From the NCBI GenBank assembly GCA_030043575.1, contig JASHXK010000601.1, forward strand, positions 1 through 12,844: a stretch of DNA of 12,844 nt, given 5' to 3'. Source of the DNA: Terriglobales bacterium (GTDB taxonomy: Bacteria > Acidobacteriota > Terriglobia > Terriglobales > Acidobacteriaceae). Below the pieces are notes generated by a model. That model was not told where the DNA came from, made no database searches, and was given only the letters and a program-made list of their open reading frames with translations. Below, piece by piece: positions 1-6,706 of the stretch (the first letter of the stretch is position 1; each line of letters opens with the position of its first letter). Made by a program: the position numbers and the translations under genes.

Positions 1-42
1 GCACCCGGCGACACGTCGTGGTCGTTGGTTTCGTGTGAAGGT

Positions 43-183
43 TTTGTGTCAGGGCACGACCTTGGTCGTGCCAAAAAAAGCATAAGAACTGGGCTTTAGC
101 CCCTGTGGCCGAAGCCGCGGGGGCTAAAGCCCCGGCCCAATGGGATTTCCTTTGGCACGGCTGAAGCCGTGCCCTGACACAAA
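43..183. repeat. Composite palindromic intergenic repeat (MITE/REP-like)
   Basis: The element is bounded by a perfect 16-bp terminal inverted repeat, TTTGTGTCAGGGCACG at 43-58 and its complement at 168-183. It contains three hairpins. The first is GGCACGACC / GGTCGTGCC at 53-72 with a 2-nt centre. The second is a 13-bp stem pairing 91-103 with 120-132 (GGGCTTTAGCCCC type), whose loop holds a small GGC-CGAA-GCC hairpin. The third is GGCACGGC-TGAA-GCCGTGCC at 154-173. There is no reading frame. The A-tract at 73-79 follows the first hairpin as A on the + strand, so it is not a normal intrinsic terminator. Palindromes of this kind recur in acidobacterial intergenic DNA, as far as I recall; the copy number here cannot be seen. 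Confidence 0.7.
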
Positions 184-340
184 GCAAAACAACAATCAGA
201 AACTACTTCAACCTGCGCTTCGTATCACTGGTAAGAACCTTGACCCGGCCTGTGCCGTGCCCTGACACAAAGCAACAACGGTCGGAAACTATTTCAGCCT
301 GTGCTTCGTATCACTGGGAAGAACTTTGAACCCGCCCATG
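168..340. repeat. Imperfect tandem direct repeat, two ~86-bp units
   Basis: Unit 1 (about 168-253) and unit 2 (about 256-340) both begin with CGTGCCCTGACACAAAGC. Both continue through AGAAACTAYTTCA-like and CTTCGTATCACTGG blocks into a GAACYTTGA...CCCG end. The offset drifts from 88 to 86 bp because of small indels. Unit 1 starts inside the right terminal repeat of the composite palindromic element, so the two structures overlap. The second unit ends about 25 nt before the start of the secreted-protein gene and could therefore contribute to its promoter or leader. No function is recognisable. Confidence 0.7.
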
Positions 341-364
341 GGTTGTAACCGCGCAGGTGTTCCG

Positions 365-1360
365 ATGGCAGTCCTCCGCAGTTTGATCTTGGTTCTGCTC
401 GCTGCGACCTTGGGAATTGCGCAAGACACCGCCAAGCCGAGCGATCCTGCCACCGTTCCGCCAGCCGGCGCGACCGGCAATTCATCCGCAACGGCGAAAC
501 CAAAGGCCGCGACATCACCTGCAATTGCCAAGCTGCCCGACTCCGCTGCTTCAGCAACGCCCGCCACGCTTTCGCAAGAGCAGATCCGCGATCTGATCCG
601 GCAGTGCGCCGAGAACGATCTGAAGAATGACAAGATGCTGCGCGACTACACCTACACCGAGCGGCAGGAGATGCATCATCTCAACGGCAAAGGCGAGGTG
701 AAATCCACCGAGACCGAGACCTCCGAGGTGATGGAAATTTACGGCGAGCAGGTGCAGAAGCTGGTGGCCAAGAACGACAAGCCGCTCTCGGCGAAAGACG
801 CGCAGAAGGAAGACGAGAAGATTCAGAAGCTGATCGACAAGCACAAGAACGAATCGGACGGGGATCGCAAGAAGCGGCTGGAGAAGGAAGAGAAAGATCG
901 CGAGGAGGAGCGGCAGTTTGTACGCGAAGTAGCCGACGCGTACAACTTCAAGTTCATCGGGACCGAGACGCTGAACGGGCGCGACAATTACGTGATCGAC
1001 GGCGACCCCAAGCCGGGATACCAGCCGGTACACAAGGAAGCGAAGATACTGCCCAAGGTGCGCTTTCGGGCGTGGATCGATCGCGCCGACTCGCAGGTGG
1101 CCAAACTGGATGTGGAGTGCATCGATACGGTTTCGTTCGGATTATTTCTGGCGCGGCTGCACAAGGGATCGCGGGTAATTCTGGAGCAGGTGCGGGTGAA
1201 TGACGAAGTCTGGCTGCAGCAGCACGTTGCGGTAAAGGTGGACGTGAGAGTGGCGCTGCTGAAGGATTACAACGTCGACGTGGACGTCAGCGACCGCGAC
1301 TACAAGAAGTTTCGCAGCGACTCGAAGATTGTGGGAGTAGGGGAATTGCCGAGTCAGTGA
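365..1360 (+). CDS. Secreted hypothetical protein, acidobacterial type, possibly LolA-like fold
   Basis: This is a 331-residue protein of unknown function. The start at 365 is chosen because AGGTG (355-359) lies 5 nt upstream and the first residues form a compact signal peptide (MAVLRSLILVLLAATLGIAQ, cut near GIA-QD). An in-frame ATG at 326 would add 13 residues without a good ribosome site. After the signal comes a low-complexity Ala/Pro/Thr/Ser linker (about residues 20-65). Next is a very charged, probably helical or coiled stretch rich in K, E and D (about 100-195). The C-terminal part is beta-rich, with NGRDNYVIDGDPKPGYQP and an AWIDRADSQVAKLDVE segment. That last pattern resembles periplasmic LolA/RseB-like lipoprotein-sorting folds, but this is inference from pattern only. 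Its 3' end faces the 3' end of pyrH across 51 bp. The likely location is the periplasm or outer envelope. Confidence 0.85.
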   Translation: MAVLRSLILVLLAATLGIAQDTAKPSDPATVPPAGATGNSSATAKPKAATSPAIAKLPDSAASATPATLSQEQIRDLIRQCAENDLKNDKMLRDYTYTERQEMHHLNGKGEVKSTETETSEVMEIYGEQVQKLVAKNDKPLSAKDAQKEDEKIQKLIDKHKNESDGDRKKRLEKEEKDREEERQFVREVADAYNFKFIGTETLNGRDNYVIDGDPKPGYQPVHKEAKILPKVRFRAWIDRADSQVAKLDVECIDTVSFGLFLARLHKGSRVILEQVRVNDEVWLQQHVAVKVDVRVALLKDYNVDVDVSDRDYKKFRSDSKIVGVGELPSQ

Positions 1361-1411
1361 ACGATCGAGAGGGCGATCTCCGCCTTCATCGCAAAACAGC
1401 AAGGTGGCGAA

Positions 1412-2131
1412 TTATTTCTGACTGACGAGCGAGCCTACGCGCTCACCCATAACGACGCGGCGGATGTTGCCGCGCTCATTCAGATTGAAGATCACGATGG
1501 GCAGGCTGTTCTCGCGGCACATCGCGATGGCCGTCGCATCCATCACCCTCAAGCCGCGCTGCAGTACCTCCAGGTAGCTGATGTGCTCGTACATGGTGGC
1601 ATCCTTGACCACCACGGGATCGTCGGAGTAGATGCCATTCACTTTGGTGGCTTTGAGGATGGCGTCGGCTTTGATCTCCATGGCACGGAGCGAGGCAGCC
1701 GTGTCGGTGGAGAAATAGGGGTTGCCGGTGCCGCCGCCGAAGACGACCACGCGGCCTTTTTCCAGGTGACGGATGGCGCGGCGGCGGATGAACGGCTCGG
1801 CCACCTGGTTCATCTCGATAGCGCTCATCACGCGGGTGAAGACATCCTGCTTTTCCAGCGCATCCTGCAGGGCGAGAGCATTGATGACGGTGGCGAGCAT
1901 GCCCATGTGATCGGCGGAGACGCGGTCCATGTGCTTGGCCTGTTCGGCGACGCCGCGGAAGAAGTTGCCGCCGCCGACGACGATGGCGATCTCAATGCCG
2001 AGCCGGTGGACCTCGGCGAGTTCGCCGGCGATTTCGTGCACGCGCTGGTTGTCGACACCAAAGCCCTGCCCGGCGGCCAGCGCCTCGCCGGAAAGCTTCA
2101 GCAGAATGCGTTTGTAGACGGGAGCGTCCAT
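1412..2131 (-). CDS. pyrH: UMP kinase (uridylate kinase)
   Basis: This cytoplasmic enzyme phosphorylates UMP to UDP with ATP in pyrimidine nucleotide synthesis. It is 239 residues long, the usual size for bacterial PyrH, and belongs to the amino-acid kinase fold. The visible motifs are in the right order: KRILLKLSGEAL (7-18), the glycine-rich VVGGGNFFRG (51-60), DHMGMLATVINALALQ (74-89) for UMP binding and oligomer contacts, FGGGTGNPYFSTDTAA (131-146), and KATKVNGIYSDDP (160-172) in the nucleotide-binding part. The frame stays open about 87 codons upstream, but the family start is the ATG at 2129-2131. No strong Shine-Dalgarno is seen there. In most bacteria pyrH sits in rpsB-tsf-pyrH-frr. 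Here neither tsf nor frr adjoins it: upstream is divergent amt and downstream a convergent secreted protein. Confidence 0.95.
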   Translation of the reverse strand: MDAPVYKRILLKLSGEALAAGQGFGVDNQRVHEIAGELAEVHRLGIEIAIVVGGGNFFRGVAEQAKHMDRVSADHMGMLATVINALALQDALEKQDVFTRVMSAIEMNQVAEPFIRRRAIRHLEKGRVVVFGGGTGNPYFSTDTAASLRAMEIKADAILKATKVNGIYSDDPVVVKDATMYEHISYLEVLQRGLRVMDATAIAMCRENSLPIVIFNLNERGNIRRVVMGERVGSLVSQK

Positions 2132-2522
2132 GTAAGAGCGAGCCTGAGGAGATGCTGCTATCAGTGTAGCAGCAAGCCGCCGATGTTGCGTGGGAGCAAG
2201 GCGCTGGTTCACCGTCACCCGCGCCCGTGACCTGTTACACAGACAAACCGCGGGGACAAAGCGCAGGCTTTTCGCGGGAACCAGAATTCTGCCCGCTAGC
2301 GATAGCGCCCGAGGCAAATTACGATCTTCCGGTCTGCACGCACGCTCCCCGGCTGTTCGGCTGTTGTGTGTCGAGCCGTGACGCCGGCACAACGCAAGTC
2401 CAACAATAATTTAGCTTCCCGCCTGCCACATGGCGTCAGCGCCGCTGCGCGTGCCTGCCCATCCCTCCTGGTCCAGGGCAGAGGTCCAGTTCCTCACCGC
2501 ACTGATTCTTCTGGAGGTTCCA
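2132..2522. promoter_or_regulatory. Divergent pyrH / amt intergenic region
   Basis: This 391-bp gap between divergent starts must hold promoters for both genes, but none is clear. Toward pyrH a TACACT hexamer (complement of 2163-2168) is a possible -10 without a good -35. Toward amt an AT-rich patch at 2404-2413 (AATAATTTA) could include a -10. An inverted pair GTTGTG (2363-2368) / CACAAC (2388-2393) lies just before it. A short hairpin CGCTA-GCGA-TAGCG sits at 2294-2307. I looked for a sigma-54 (GG-N10-GC) element expected for an NtrC-controlled amt and saw no convincing one. The small frames in this gap look like shadows. Confidence 0.35.
2513..2517 (+). promoter_or_regulatory. Ribosome binding site fixing the amt start
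   Basis: GGAGG lies 5 nt before the ATG at 2523. It favours that start over the in-frame ATG at 2430, which would add 31 residues unlike the family N-terminus. Confidence 0.75.
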
Positions 2523-3830
2523 ATGCTACACCTTGACACCGGAAACACCGGTTTCATGATCCTATGCACCAGCCTGGTGATGCTCATGACTCCGGGCCTG
2601 GCGTTTTTCTACGGTGGCCTTGTCGGCCGCAAGAATGTTCTAGCCATCATGATCCAGAGCTTTGTCTCCATGGGCTGGACCACCGTGATCTGGTATGCCT
2701 ACGGCTATTCGCTGTGCTTCAGCGGCGATTGGCATGGCATCATCGGCAATTTTCACAATGCCTTTCTGCGCGGCATCAGCCTGAATACTCCGTCGCCCAA
2801 TGACACGGTTCCGGCGATGGTCTTCATCGCGTTTCAGATGATGTTCGCTATCATCACGCCGGCCCTGATTTCGGGCGCCTTTACCAACCGCGTCACCTTC
2901 AAGGCCTACATGCTGTTCCTCACCGCCTGGTTGACCTTGGTTTACTTCCCGTTCGTACACATGGTGTGGGGCGGAGGCTTCCTGCAGCAGTGGGGGGTTA
3001 AGGACTTCGCCGGCGGCATCGTGGTTCACAACATCGCCGGATTCGCGGCCCTGGCTTCGGTCCTGTATGTCGGAAAACGCCGGGTGCTGGATCGTGGTCC
3101 GCACAGCATTCCGCTGGTGGCTTTGGGAACGGGGCTGCTGTGGTTCGGGTGGTACGGATTCAATGCCGGCAGCGAGATGTCGTGCAATTCGGTGACAGCG
3201 ACGGCCTTCTTGAACACCGATGTCGCCGCGTCGTTTGCCGCTGTCGCCTGGCTGCTGATGGCCTGGATCAATGAGAAGAAGCCGAAGTTCCTGGGCTTGT
3301 TGACCGGAGCCGTAGCCGGACTGGCGACGGTTACTCCCGCCGCCGGCTATGTGTCGCCCAGCACGGCGGTCATCATCGGTATGGTCGCCGGGGTGGTCTG
3401 CTACTACGCGGTTGAGATGAAGAACCGGCTGCACTGGGATGACGCTCTGGATGTTTGGGGCGTCCACGGTGTAGGCGGCGCTCTGGGCATCGTTATGCTC
3501 GGCATCTTCGCCAACAAAGCCTTCAATCCTGACGGCGCCAACGGCCTTCTGTATGGCGATCCCATATTCCTGGTGAAGCAGGTCGTCGCCGTTGTATTCT
3601 CGTCCTTCTGGGCTTTCGGATTCACCTACGCCATGCTGCGCATCATCGACATGTTCACTCCGGTGAAGGTGGAAGCGATGGGCGAGGAGATTGGTTTGGA
3701 TGAGTCCATCCACGGTGAGCACGCTTACGAGACGCTGGAAGTGGAAGAGCTGTTCAACGGCGATCGTAAGATGCGAGCCGAACAACAAGACGCGCAAGAA
3801 GAACCGGAGCTGGTCGGGCCGAGAAAATAG
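2523..3830 (+). CDS. amt: Ammonium transporter, Amt/MEP/Rh family
   Basis: This inner-membrane channel takes up ammonium. At 435 residues with about 11 hydrophobic segments, it matches the family. Recognisable blocks are TPGLAFFYGGLVGRKNVL (23-40), FQMMFAIITPALISGAF (104-120), DFAGGIVVHNIAGFAAL (161-177), FGWYGFNAGS (208-217) and DVWGVHGVGGALG (310-322). H169 and H315 correspond to the twin pore histidines (H168 and H318 in E. coli AmtB), and D161 to the conserved D160. The cytoplasmic tail carries GEEIGLDESIHGEHAYE, the segment that contacts PII proteins in the family, followed by about 32 charged residues (VEELFNGDRK onward) of no recognised function. No glnK/glnB gene adjoins it, which is unusual since amt is commonly paired with a PII gene. 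The next gene, a porin, begins 3 nt after the stop, so the two are probably cotranscribed. Confidence 0.96.
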   Translation: MLHLDTGNTGFMILCTSLVMLMTPGLAFFYGGLVGRKNVLAIMIQSFVSMGWTTVIWYAYGYSLCFSGDWHGIIGNFHNAFLRGISLNTPSPNDTVPAMVFIAFQMMFAIITPALISGAFTNRVTFKAYMLFLTAWLTLVYFPFVHMVWGGGFLQQWGVKDFAGGIVVHNIAGFAALASVLYVGKRRVLDRGPHSIPLVALGTGLLWFGWYGFNAGSEMSCNSVTATAFLNTDVAASFAAVAWLLMAWINEKKPKFLGLLTGAVAGLATVTPAAGYVSPSTAVIIGMVAGVVCYYAVEMKNRLHWDDALDVWGVHGVGGALGIVMLGIFANKAFNPDGANGLLYGDPIFLVKQVVAVVFSSFWAFGFTYAMLRIIDMFTPVKVEAMGEEIGLDESIHGEHAYETLEVEELFNGDRKMRAEQQDAQEEPELVGPRK

Positions 3831-3833
3831 CCT

Positions 3834-5117
3834 ATGCTGGGGCAGCCAGCTTTCCGCCGGTTGATTCGATTGGCAGGGGCAATGACGGCATTGCCCCTGC
3901 TCCTGCTTGCGCAAGATCCGGCTACCTCGGCGAGCGCGGGAGCCTCGCCGGTGGCGGAGAAACACCCCGAAGCGGTTTATTTGTTGGTCGAGTCCGGCGA
4001 TGCTTCCGGGAACGCCGTAGCTCCCGCCGCAAGCGAATCGCAGGCGTGGTGGGGAATTACGGTCAACGGTTTCGCGTCGCTGTCTTTCGTCTACAACACC
4101 AACGATCCCGATTTTCGCATCAACCAGTATCGCGTCTTCGACTACGCCGACGTAGAGCCGCAGCTGGACATGGCGCAGTTGGTCATCCAGCGGGCGATCG
4201 ACAAGCCCAACCAGTTCGGCTTTCGCCTGAACATGATCGCAGGATCAGCCGTGCCCAAGGTTACGGCGGCCTATGGGTTGTTTCGCAATTGCCAGACTAT
4301 GAAGGCCGGCAACTTCGATATTCCTGAGATGTATGTGAGCTACATCGCGCCGCTGGGCAAGGGCTTGCGCTTTGACGCCGGCAAGTTCGCCACCCACATG
4401 GGATCGGAGGTGATTGGCGGGTACGACGGCTACAACGATGAATTCAGCCGCAGCTTCCTGTTCGGATTCGGCGTGCCATTCACCAACACCGGCGTGAAAG
4501 CCACCTATGCCTTCGGCAGTACGATCTCGGCCATGTTTCTGGTGACCAACGGTTGGGATGAATTCCAGCGCTTCAATCACGCATACTCCTATGGTGGGCA
4601 GGCCGTTCTGACTCCCACCAAGAGCACCACGTTCTACTTCAACTGGATTCATGGGCCGGCATTGCCCCACGACGATATCGACAATCGAAATGCCTTTGAA
4701 CTGGTGGGCAGTTGGAAAACCACGCCCAGGCTGAACCTCGGCTTCGATTCGCTGTACGCGCATGAGGAGAACGGCGTCGCGATCGGGTGGGACGCCATCT
4801 GGAAAAGCCTGGTCGGATACTCGAAGTACGCCTTCACTCCCGCCTTCTCGCTGGCATTTCGCGGCGAAGTCTTCAACGACAGCGGAGGCACTCGCTTGGG
4901 CATTCCTCAGACGCTTCACGAATTCACCTTGACGCCGGAGTATGACTTCGCGGCAAAGCTCTCGAAGGTGAACGAACATTTCAAGAAGCTGGACGGCAAG
5001 TTTGTGGTTCGCGGCGACATACGTCTTGACCTGTCGAACAAGGACGTGTTTCAGCGAGACGATTACTGGGTTTCCAAGCAGTTCACCATGGCGGTGAACC
5101 TGATCTACCTGTTCTGA
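3834..5117 (+). CDS. Outer-membrane porin, beta-barrel porin-2 (bbp2/OmpL-like) type
   Basis: A 427-residue protein with an N-terminal signal peptide (basic FRRLIRLAG, then hydrophobic AMTALPLLLLAQ, about 1-27) and an Ala/Ser-rich linker to about residue 65. A long beta-rich body starts at WWGITVNGFASLSFVYN. Alternating aromatic strands such as FGFRLNMIAG, GLRFDAGKFATHMG and TTFYFNWIHG are typical of outer-membrane barrels, and the chain ends in NLIYLF with a terminal Phe, the usual BAM recognition signal. Composition and strand pattern fit the putative beta-barrel porin-2 family (Pfam PF07642 by memory). The ATG follows the amt stop by only 3 nt and lacks a clear Shine-Dalgarno of its own, which suggests translational coupling. 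The natural inference is an outer-membrane pore serving ammonium or small-solute entry alongside Amt; its specificity cannot be read from sequence. Confidence 0.87.
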   Translation: MLGQPAFRRLIRLAGAMTALPLLLLAQDPATSASAGASPVAEKHPEAVYLLVESGDASGNAVAPAASESQAWWGITVNGFASLSFVYNTNDPDFRINQYRVFDYADVEPQLDMAQLVIQRAIDKPNQFGFRLNMIAGSAVPKVTAAYGLFRNCQTMKAGNFDIPEMYVSYIAPLGKGLRFDAGKFATHMGSEVIGGYDGYNDEFSRSFLFGFGVPFTNTGVKATYAFGSTISAMFLVTNGWDEFQRFNHAYSYGGQAVLTPTKSTTFYFNWIHGPALPHDDIDNRNAFELVGSWKTTPRLNLGFDSLYAHEENGVAIGWDAIWKSLVGYSKYAFTPAFSLAFRGEVFNDSGGTRLGIPQTLHEFTLTPEYDFAAKLSKVNEHFKKLDGKFVVRGDIRLDLSNKDVFQRDDYWVSKQFTMAVNLIYLF

Positions 5118-5228
5118 AGCATCGGTTGGCCGGCGAAACCACGTCGAGATTTTAGGGATGGTAGTAGAAAGAGTTAGGCGGTGAGCGCGAAAGAATAGCT
5201 CGCGCACCTGCAGATTTTCGTGGCCGCA

Positions 5229-5273
5229 CTAACAGTTTTGCCAGTTCTCCCCCCATCGGCGGCCACTTAGCAT
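5229..5273 (+). promoter_or_regulatory. Putative promoter and upstream box of the small barrel gene (copy C)
   Basis: A 16-bp box CTAACAGTTTTGCCAG (5229-5244) is followed at once by a weak -35-like TTCTCC (5245-5250), 17 bp, and a -10-like TAGCAT (5268-5273). The same order and spacing occur upstream of the receiver gene and the sulfatase gene, and this box matches the palindromic CTTGCAGTTTTGCAAG at 13 of 16 positions. The predicted transcript start near 5280 gives a leader of about 80 nt. The conservation among three sites is what supports this; the single -35 is poor. Confidence 0.5.
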
Positions 5274-5348
5274 GTAGTTGTCCCCCGCAAAAACAGTAAA
5301 TCGAAGCTTGTCCGTAGGACCGCGGGATGGTCAATCTACTTCGTTAGA

Positions 5349-5353
5349 GGAGG
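5349..5353 (+). promoter_or_regulatory. Ribosome binding site for a GTG start
   Basis: GGAGG (inside AGAGGAGG, 5346-5353) is 6 nt before GTG at 5360-5362. It decides in favour of this non-ATG start, which also yields a perfect signal peptide. Confidence 0.8.
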
Positions 5354-5359
5354 CTAGCA

Positions 5360-5998
5360 GTGAAAAAGTTAATCTGCCTATTCGTTTTCGTGGCCTTGGT
5401 AACCCTCGCGGCAGCAGCACAGACCGAGTACCCGAAAGTCGAGCTGGCAGGCGGTTATTCGTACGTCAACCTCAACCCCCAGATCGCCAGCAGCCAGAAC
5501 TTCAACGGTGGCGGCGGTGCGTTTGTCTATAACTTCAGTTCCATTTTCGGTATCAAAGCCGACTTCATGGGCTACACCGGTGGCACGGGCTGGAACAACT
5601 TTCTCCGAGAGAAAGGCTACGGCTCAGTGAACGTCAGCGGCAATGCCTTTACCTACATGTTCGGCCCGCAGATCAAGAAGCACAGCGGCAAGTTTCAGCC
5701 CTTCGGTGAGGGCCTGTTTGGCGCAGCCCACTCCAATGGTTACGGTACGCTGATCGGCTGCATCGAGAACAACGGCTGCGGCACCAAGAACGGATATGGC
5801 AGCAACAACGGCTTTGCGATGGAGTTTGGCGGCGGTTTGGACATTCCGTTGAATAGTCACATCGAGATTCGTCCCGTCGAAGTGGACTACCTGCTGACTC
5901 ATTTCGGATCCAACCATATCGCTAACTACTCGTCGACCCAGAACAACTTCAAGTATTTCGGTGGTATCAACTTCACTCTGGGTGGCGGCGGCCAGTAG
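5360..5998 (+). CDS. Small outer-membrane beta-barrel protein (OmpA/OmpW-like barrel)
   Basis: A 212-residue protein starting at GTG with a strong ribosome site. Residues 1-20 are a classic signal peptide (MKKLICLFVFVALVTLAAAA, cut before QTEYPK). The mature part is rich in Gly, Asn, Tyr and Phe, with alternating strands: KVELAGGYSYVNLNP, GGGAFVYNFSSIFGIKADFMGYTGG, FTYMFGPQIKKHSGKFQPFGEGLFG, FAMEFGGGLDIPLNSHIEIRP, and a final FKYFGGINFTLGGGGQ. This is the pattern of an 8-stranded outer-membrane barrel of the OMP_b-brl type; no OmpA peptidoglycan-binding domain is present. One exposed loop (about residues 133-150) contains two Cys in CIENNGCG, which may form a disulfide. Downstream is a probable terminator, so the gene looks monocistronic. 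Its promoter resembles those of the receiver and sulfatase genes. Role beyond the envelope is unknown. Confidence 0.88.
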   Translation: MKKLICLFVFVALVTLAAAAQTEYPKVELAGGYSYVNLNPQIASSQNFNGGGGAFVYNFSSIFGIKADFMGYTGGTGWNNFLREKGYGSVNVSGNAFTYMFGPQIKKHSGKFQPFGEGLFGAAHSNGYGTLIGCIENNGCGTKNGYGSNNGFAMEFGGGLDIPLNSHIEIRPVEVDYLLTHFGSNHIANYSSTQNNFKYFGGINFTLGGGGQ

Positions 5999-6037
5999 GA
6001 TCGTTGGCCGGCAGACAACTTTGTGACATCCAGGATC

Positions 6038-6090
6038 GGCGGCGTTCAAGAGGCGGGCAGCAGGCTCGACTCAAGCGCCGCCTTTCTCAT
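6038..6090 (+). terminator. Probable intrinsic terminator of the small barrel gene
   Basis: GGCGGCGTT (6038-6046) can pair with AAGCGCCGCC (6073-6082) with one bulged base. The 3' arm is followed by TTTCTCATTGTTGT. The loop is long (about 26 nt) and the T-run interrupted, so strength is uncertain. It lies 39 nt after the barrel stop and also between that gene and the oppositely oriented receiver gene. Confidence 0.45.
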
Positions 6091-6122
6091 TGTTGTCAGG
6101 AAAATAGCTTTACGATCCGCCG

Positions 6123-6509
6123 TCAGAGCGATGGTTCGAAGATTCGCCCTTGGGAGACGGTCTCGATCGCTGCGGGCAGATCGTCAAGCAGCCGCGATAG
6201 GAAGACATAGCCGGAGACGCCGACGGCAACCGCTGCCCGCACCATGTCGGGTGACTCGTGGAGAGACAGCAGGATAATCCTGGCTTGACTTGGGGACTGG
6301 CGGAGGCGTCGAGCGATCTCAAAGCCGCTGATGCCATCAAAGGCGACGCCCAGCAGGACCACATCGGGCTGCGCCGCCTCAACTTCCTTCAGAACGGACT
6401 TCCCCTCCCCGGCGATCGCCACTACATCGTGGTGTTCCTGCACTAACTCAAGTAGTGTTTGCCGAATTGCTGGATTCTCAACTGCAACCAGGAGCCGGAT
6501 CCGAGGCAC
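6123..6509 (-). CDS. Stand-alone degenerate receiver (pseudo-receiver) protein
   Basis: This is a single receiver (CheY-like) domain of 128 residues, with no DNA-binding or other output domain. The fold pattern is clear: PRIRLLVAVENP (strand 1), QPDVVLLG (strand 3), GISGFEIARRLRQ (helix 3), ARIILLSLHES (strand 4) and VGVSGYVF (strand 5). The catalytic residues are altered. The acidic pair normally seen as DD is V10-E11, the phospho-acceptor Asp at the end of strand 3 is G54 (codon GGC), and the conserved Lys is L104; Ser82 at the Thr/Ser site and Tyr101 remain. Phosphorylation by the normal route is therefore unlikely. The start is uncertain: GTG at 6507-6509 is preferred because AAGG lies about 9 nt upstream and the predicted transcript starts near 6542, while the frame stays open to GTG at 6545. 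It lies downstream of the sulfatase, same strand, with its own promoter. Confidence 0.8.
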   Translation of the reverse strand: MPRIRLLVAVENPAIRQTLLELVQEHHDVVAIAGEGKSVLKEVEAAQPDVVLLGVAFDGISGFEIARRLRQSPSQARIILLSLHESPDMVRAAVAVGVSGYVFLSRLLDDLPAAIETVSQGRIFEPSL

Positions 6510-6620
6510 GCCACTTCGCCTTTCGCACACAACATCGGTACACACCTCATGTTAGCGACCGTGGCCAATTCTTCAACTTGCAAAACTGCAAGCGGCTAGA
6601 GGTTAAAGTGATAGATGGCG
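6437..6620 (-). repeat. Direct repeat copy A: promoter plus first ~24 codons of the receiver gene
   Basis: This stretch aligns with 8368-8541 in the same orientation with a few small indels and, by eye, roughly two thirds identity. Shared landmarks are AAAGTGATAGA, CTGCAAG with the AAAAC core, ATGTTAG, CCGAGGC-CGCCA-TTCGC, ACTGCAA, and CCTG-ACTAACTC (all as + strand text). In this copy the reading frame is intact and continues into the receiver gene, so it is the more likely ancestral copy. Confidence 0.65.
6549..6592 (-). promoter_or_regulatory. Putative promoter and palindromic operator of the receiver gene (copy A)
   Basis: Read on the minus strand: a perfect palindromic box CTTGCA-GTTT-TGCAAG (complement of 6577-6592), directly followed by -35-like TTGAAG (complement of 6571-6576), 16 bp, and -10-like TAACAT (complement of 6549-6554). 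The 6-bp arms abutting the -35 are the kind of site a dimeric regulator could bind. The predicted transcript start near 6542 is what argues against the upstream GTG at 6545 as translation start. Confidence 0.55.
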
Positions 6621-6706
6621 CCTACAACAATGCTCTGAGAGCCGAAACACAGCAATGACGCAAGCCCATAACGACCTCCGCTGGAAGAATTCGTGCGGGC
6701 ACGGCG

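Noticed and set aside
53..79. Hairpin followed by seven A residues, as a possible intrinsic terminator
   Set aside because: On the + strand the run is A rather than T, and on the minus strand the T-run precedes the hairpin, so neither direction fits.
551..1033. A 160-codon minus-strand frame rich in Leu/Val inside the secreted protein gene
   Set aside because: It is antisense to a K/E-rich coding stretch, which produces such a Leu-rich shadow; no start signal is present.
1361..1411. Bidirectional terminator between the secreted protein gene and pyrH
   Set aside because: Only a 5-bp GATCG/CGATC stem without a T-run is visible, too weak to claim.
2132..2522. Sigma-54 / NtrC control of amt
   Set aside because: No GG-N10-GC element with reasonable flanks was found when reading the gap on the + strand.
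2640..3965. A 441-codon minus-strand frame opposite amt
   Set aside because: It is antisense to a certain ammonium transporter gene; composition is His/Gln/Arg-rich without any domain.
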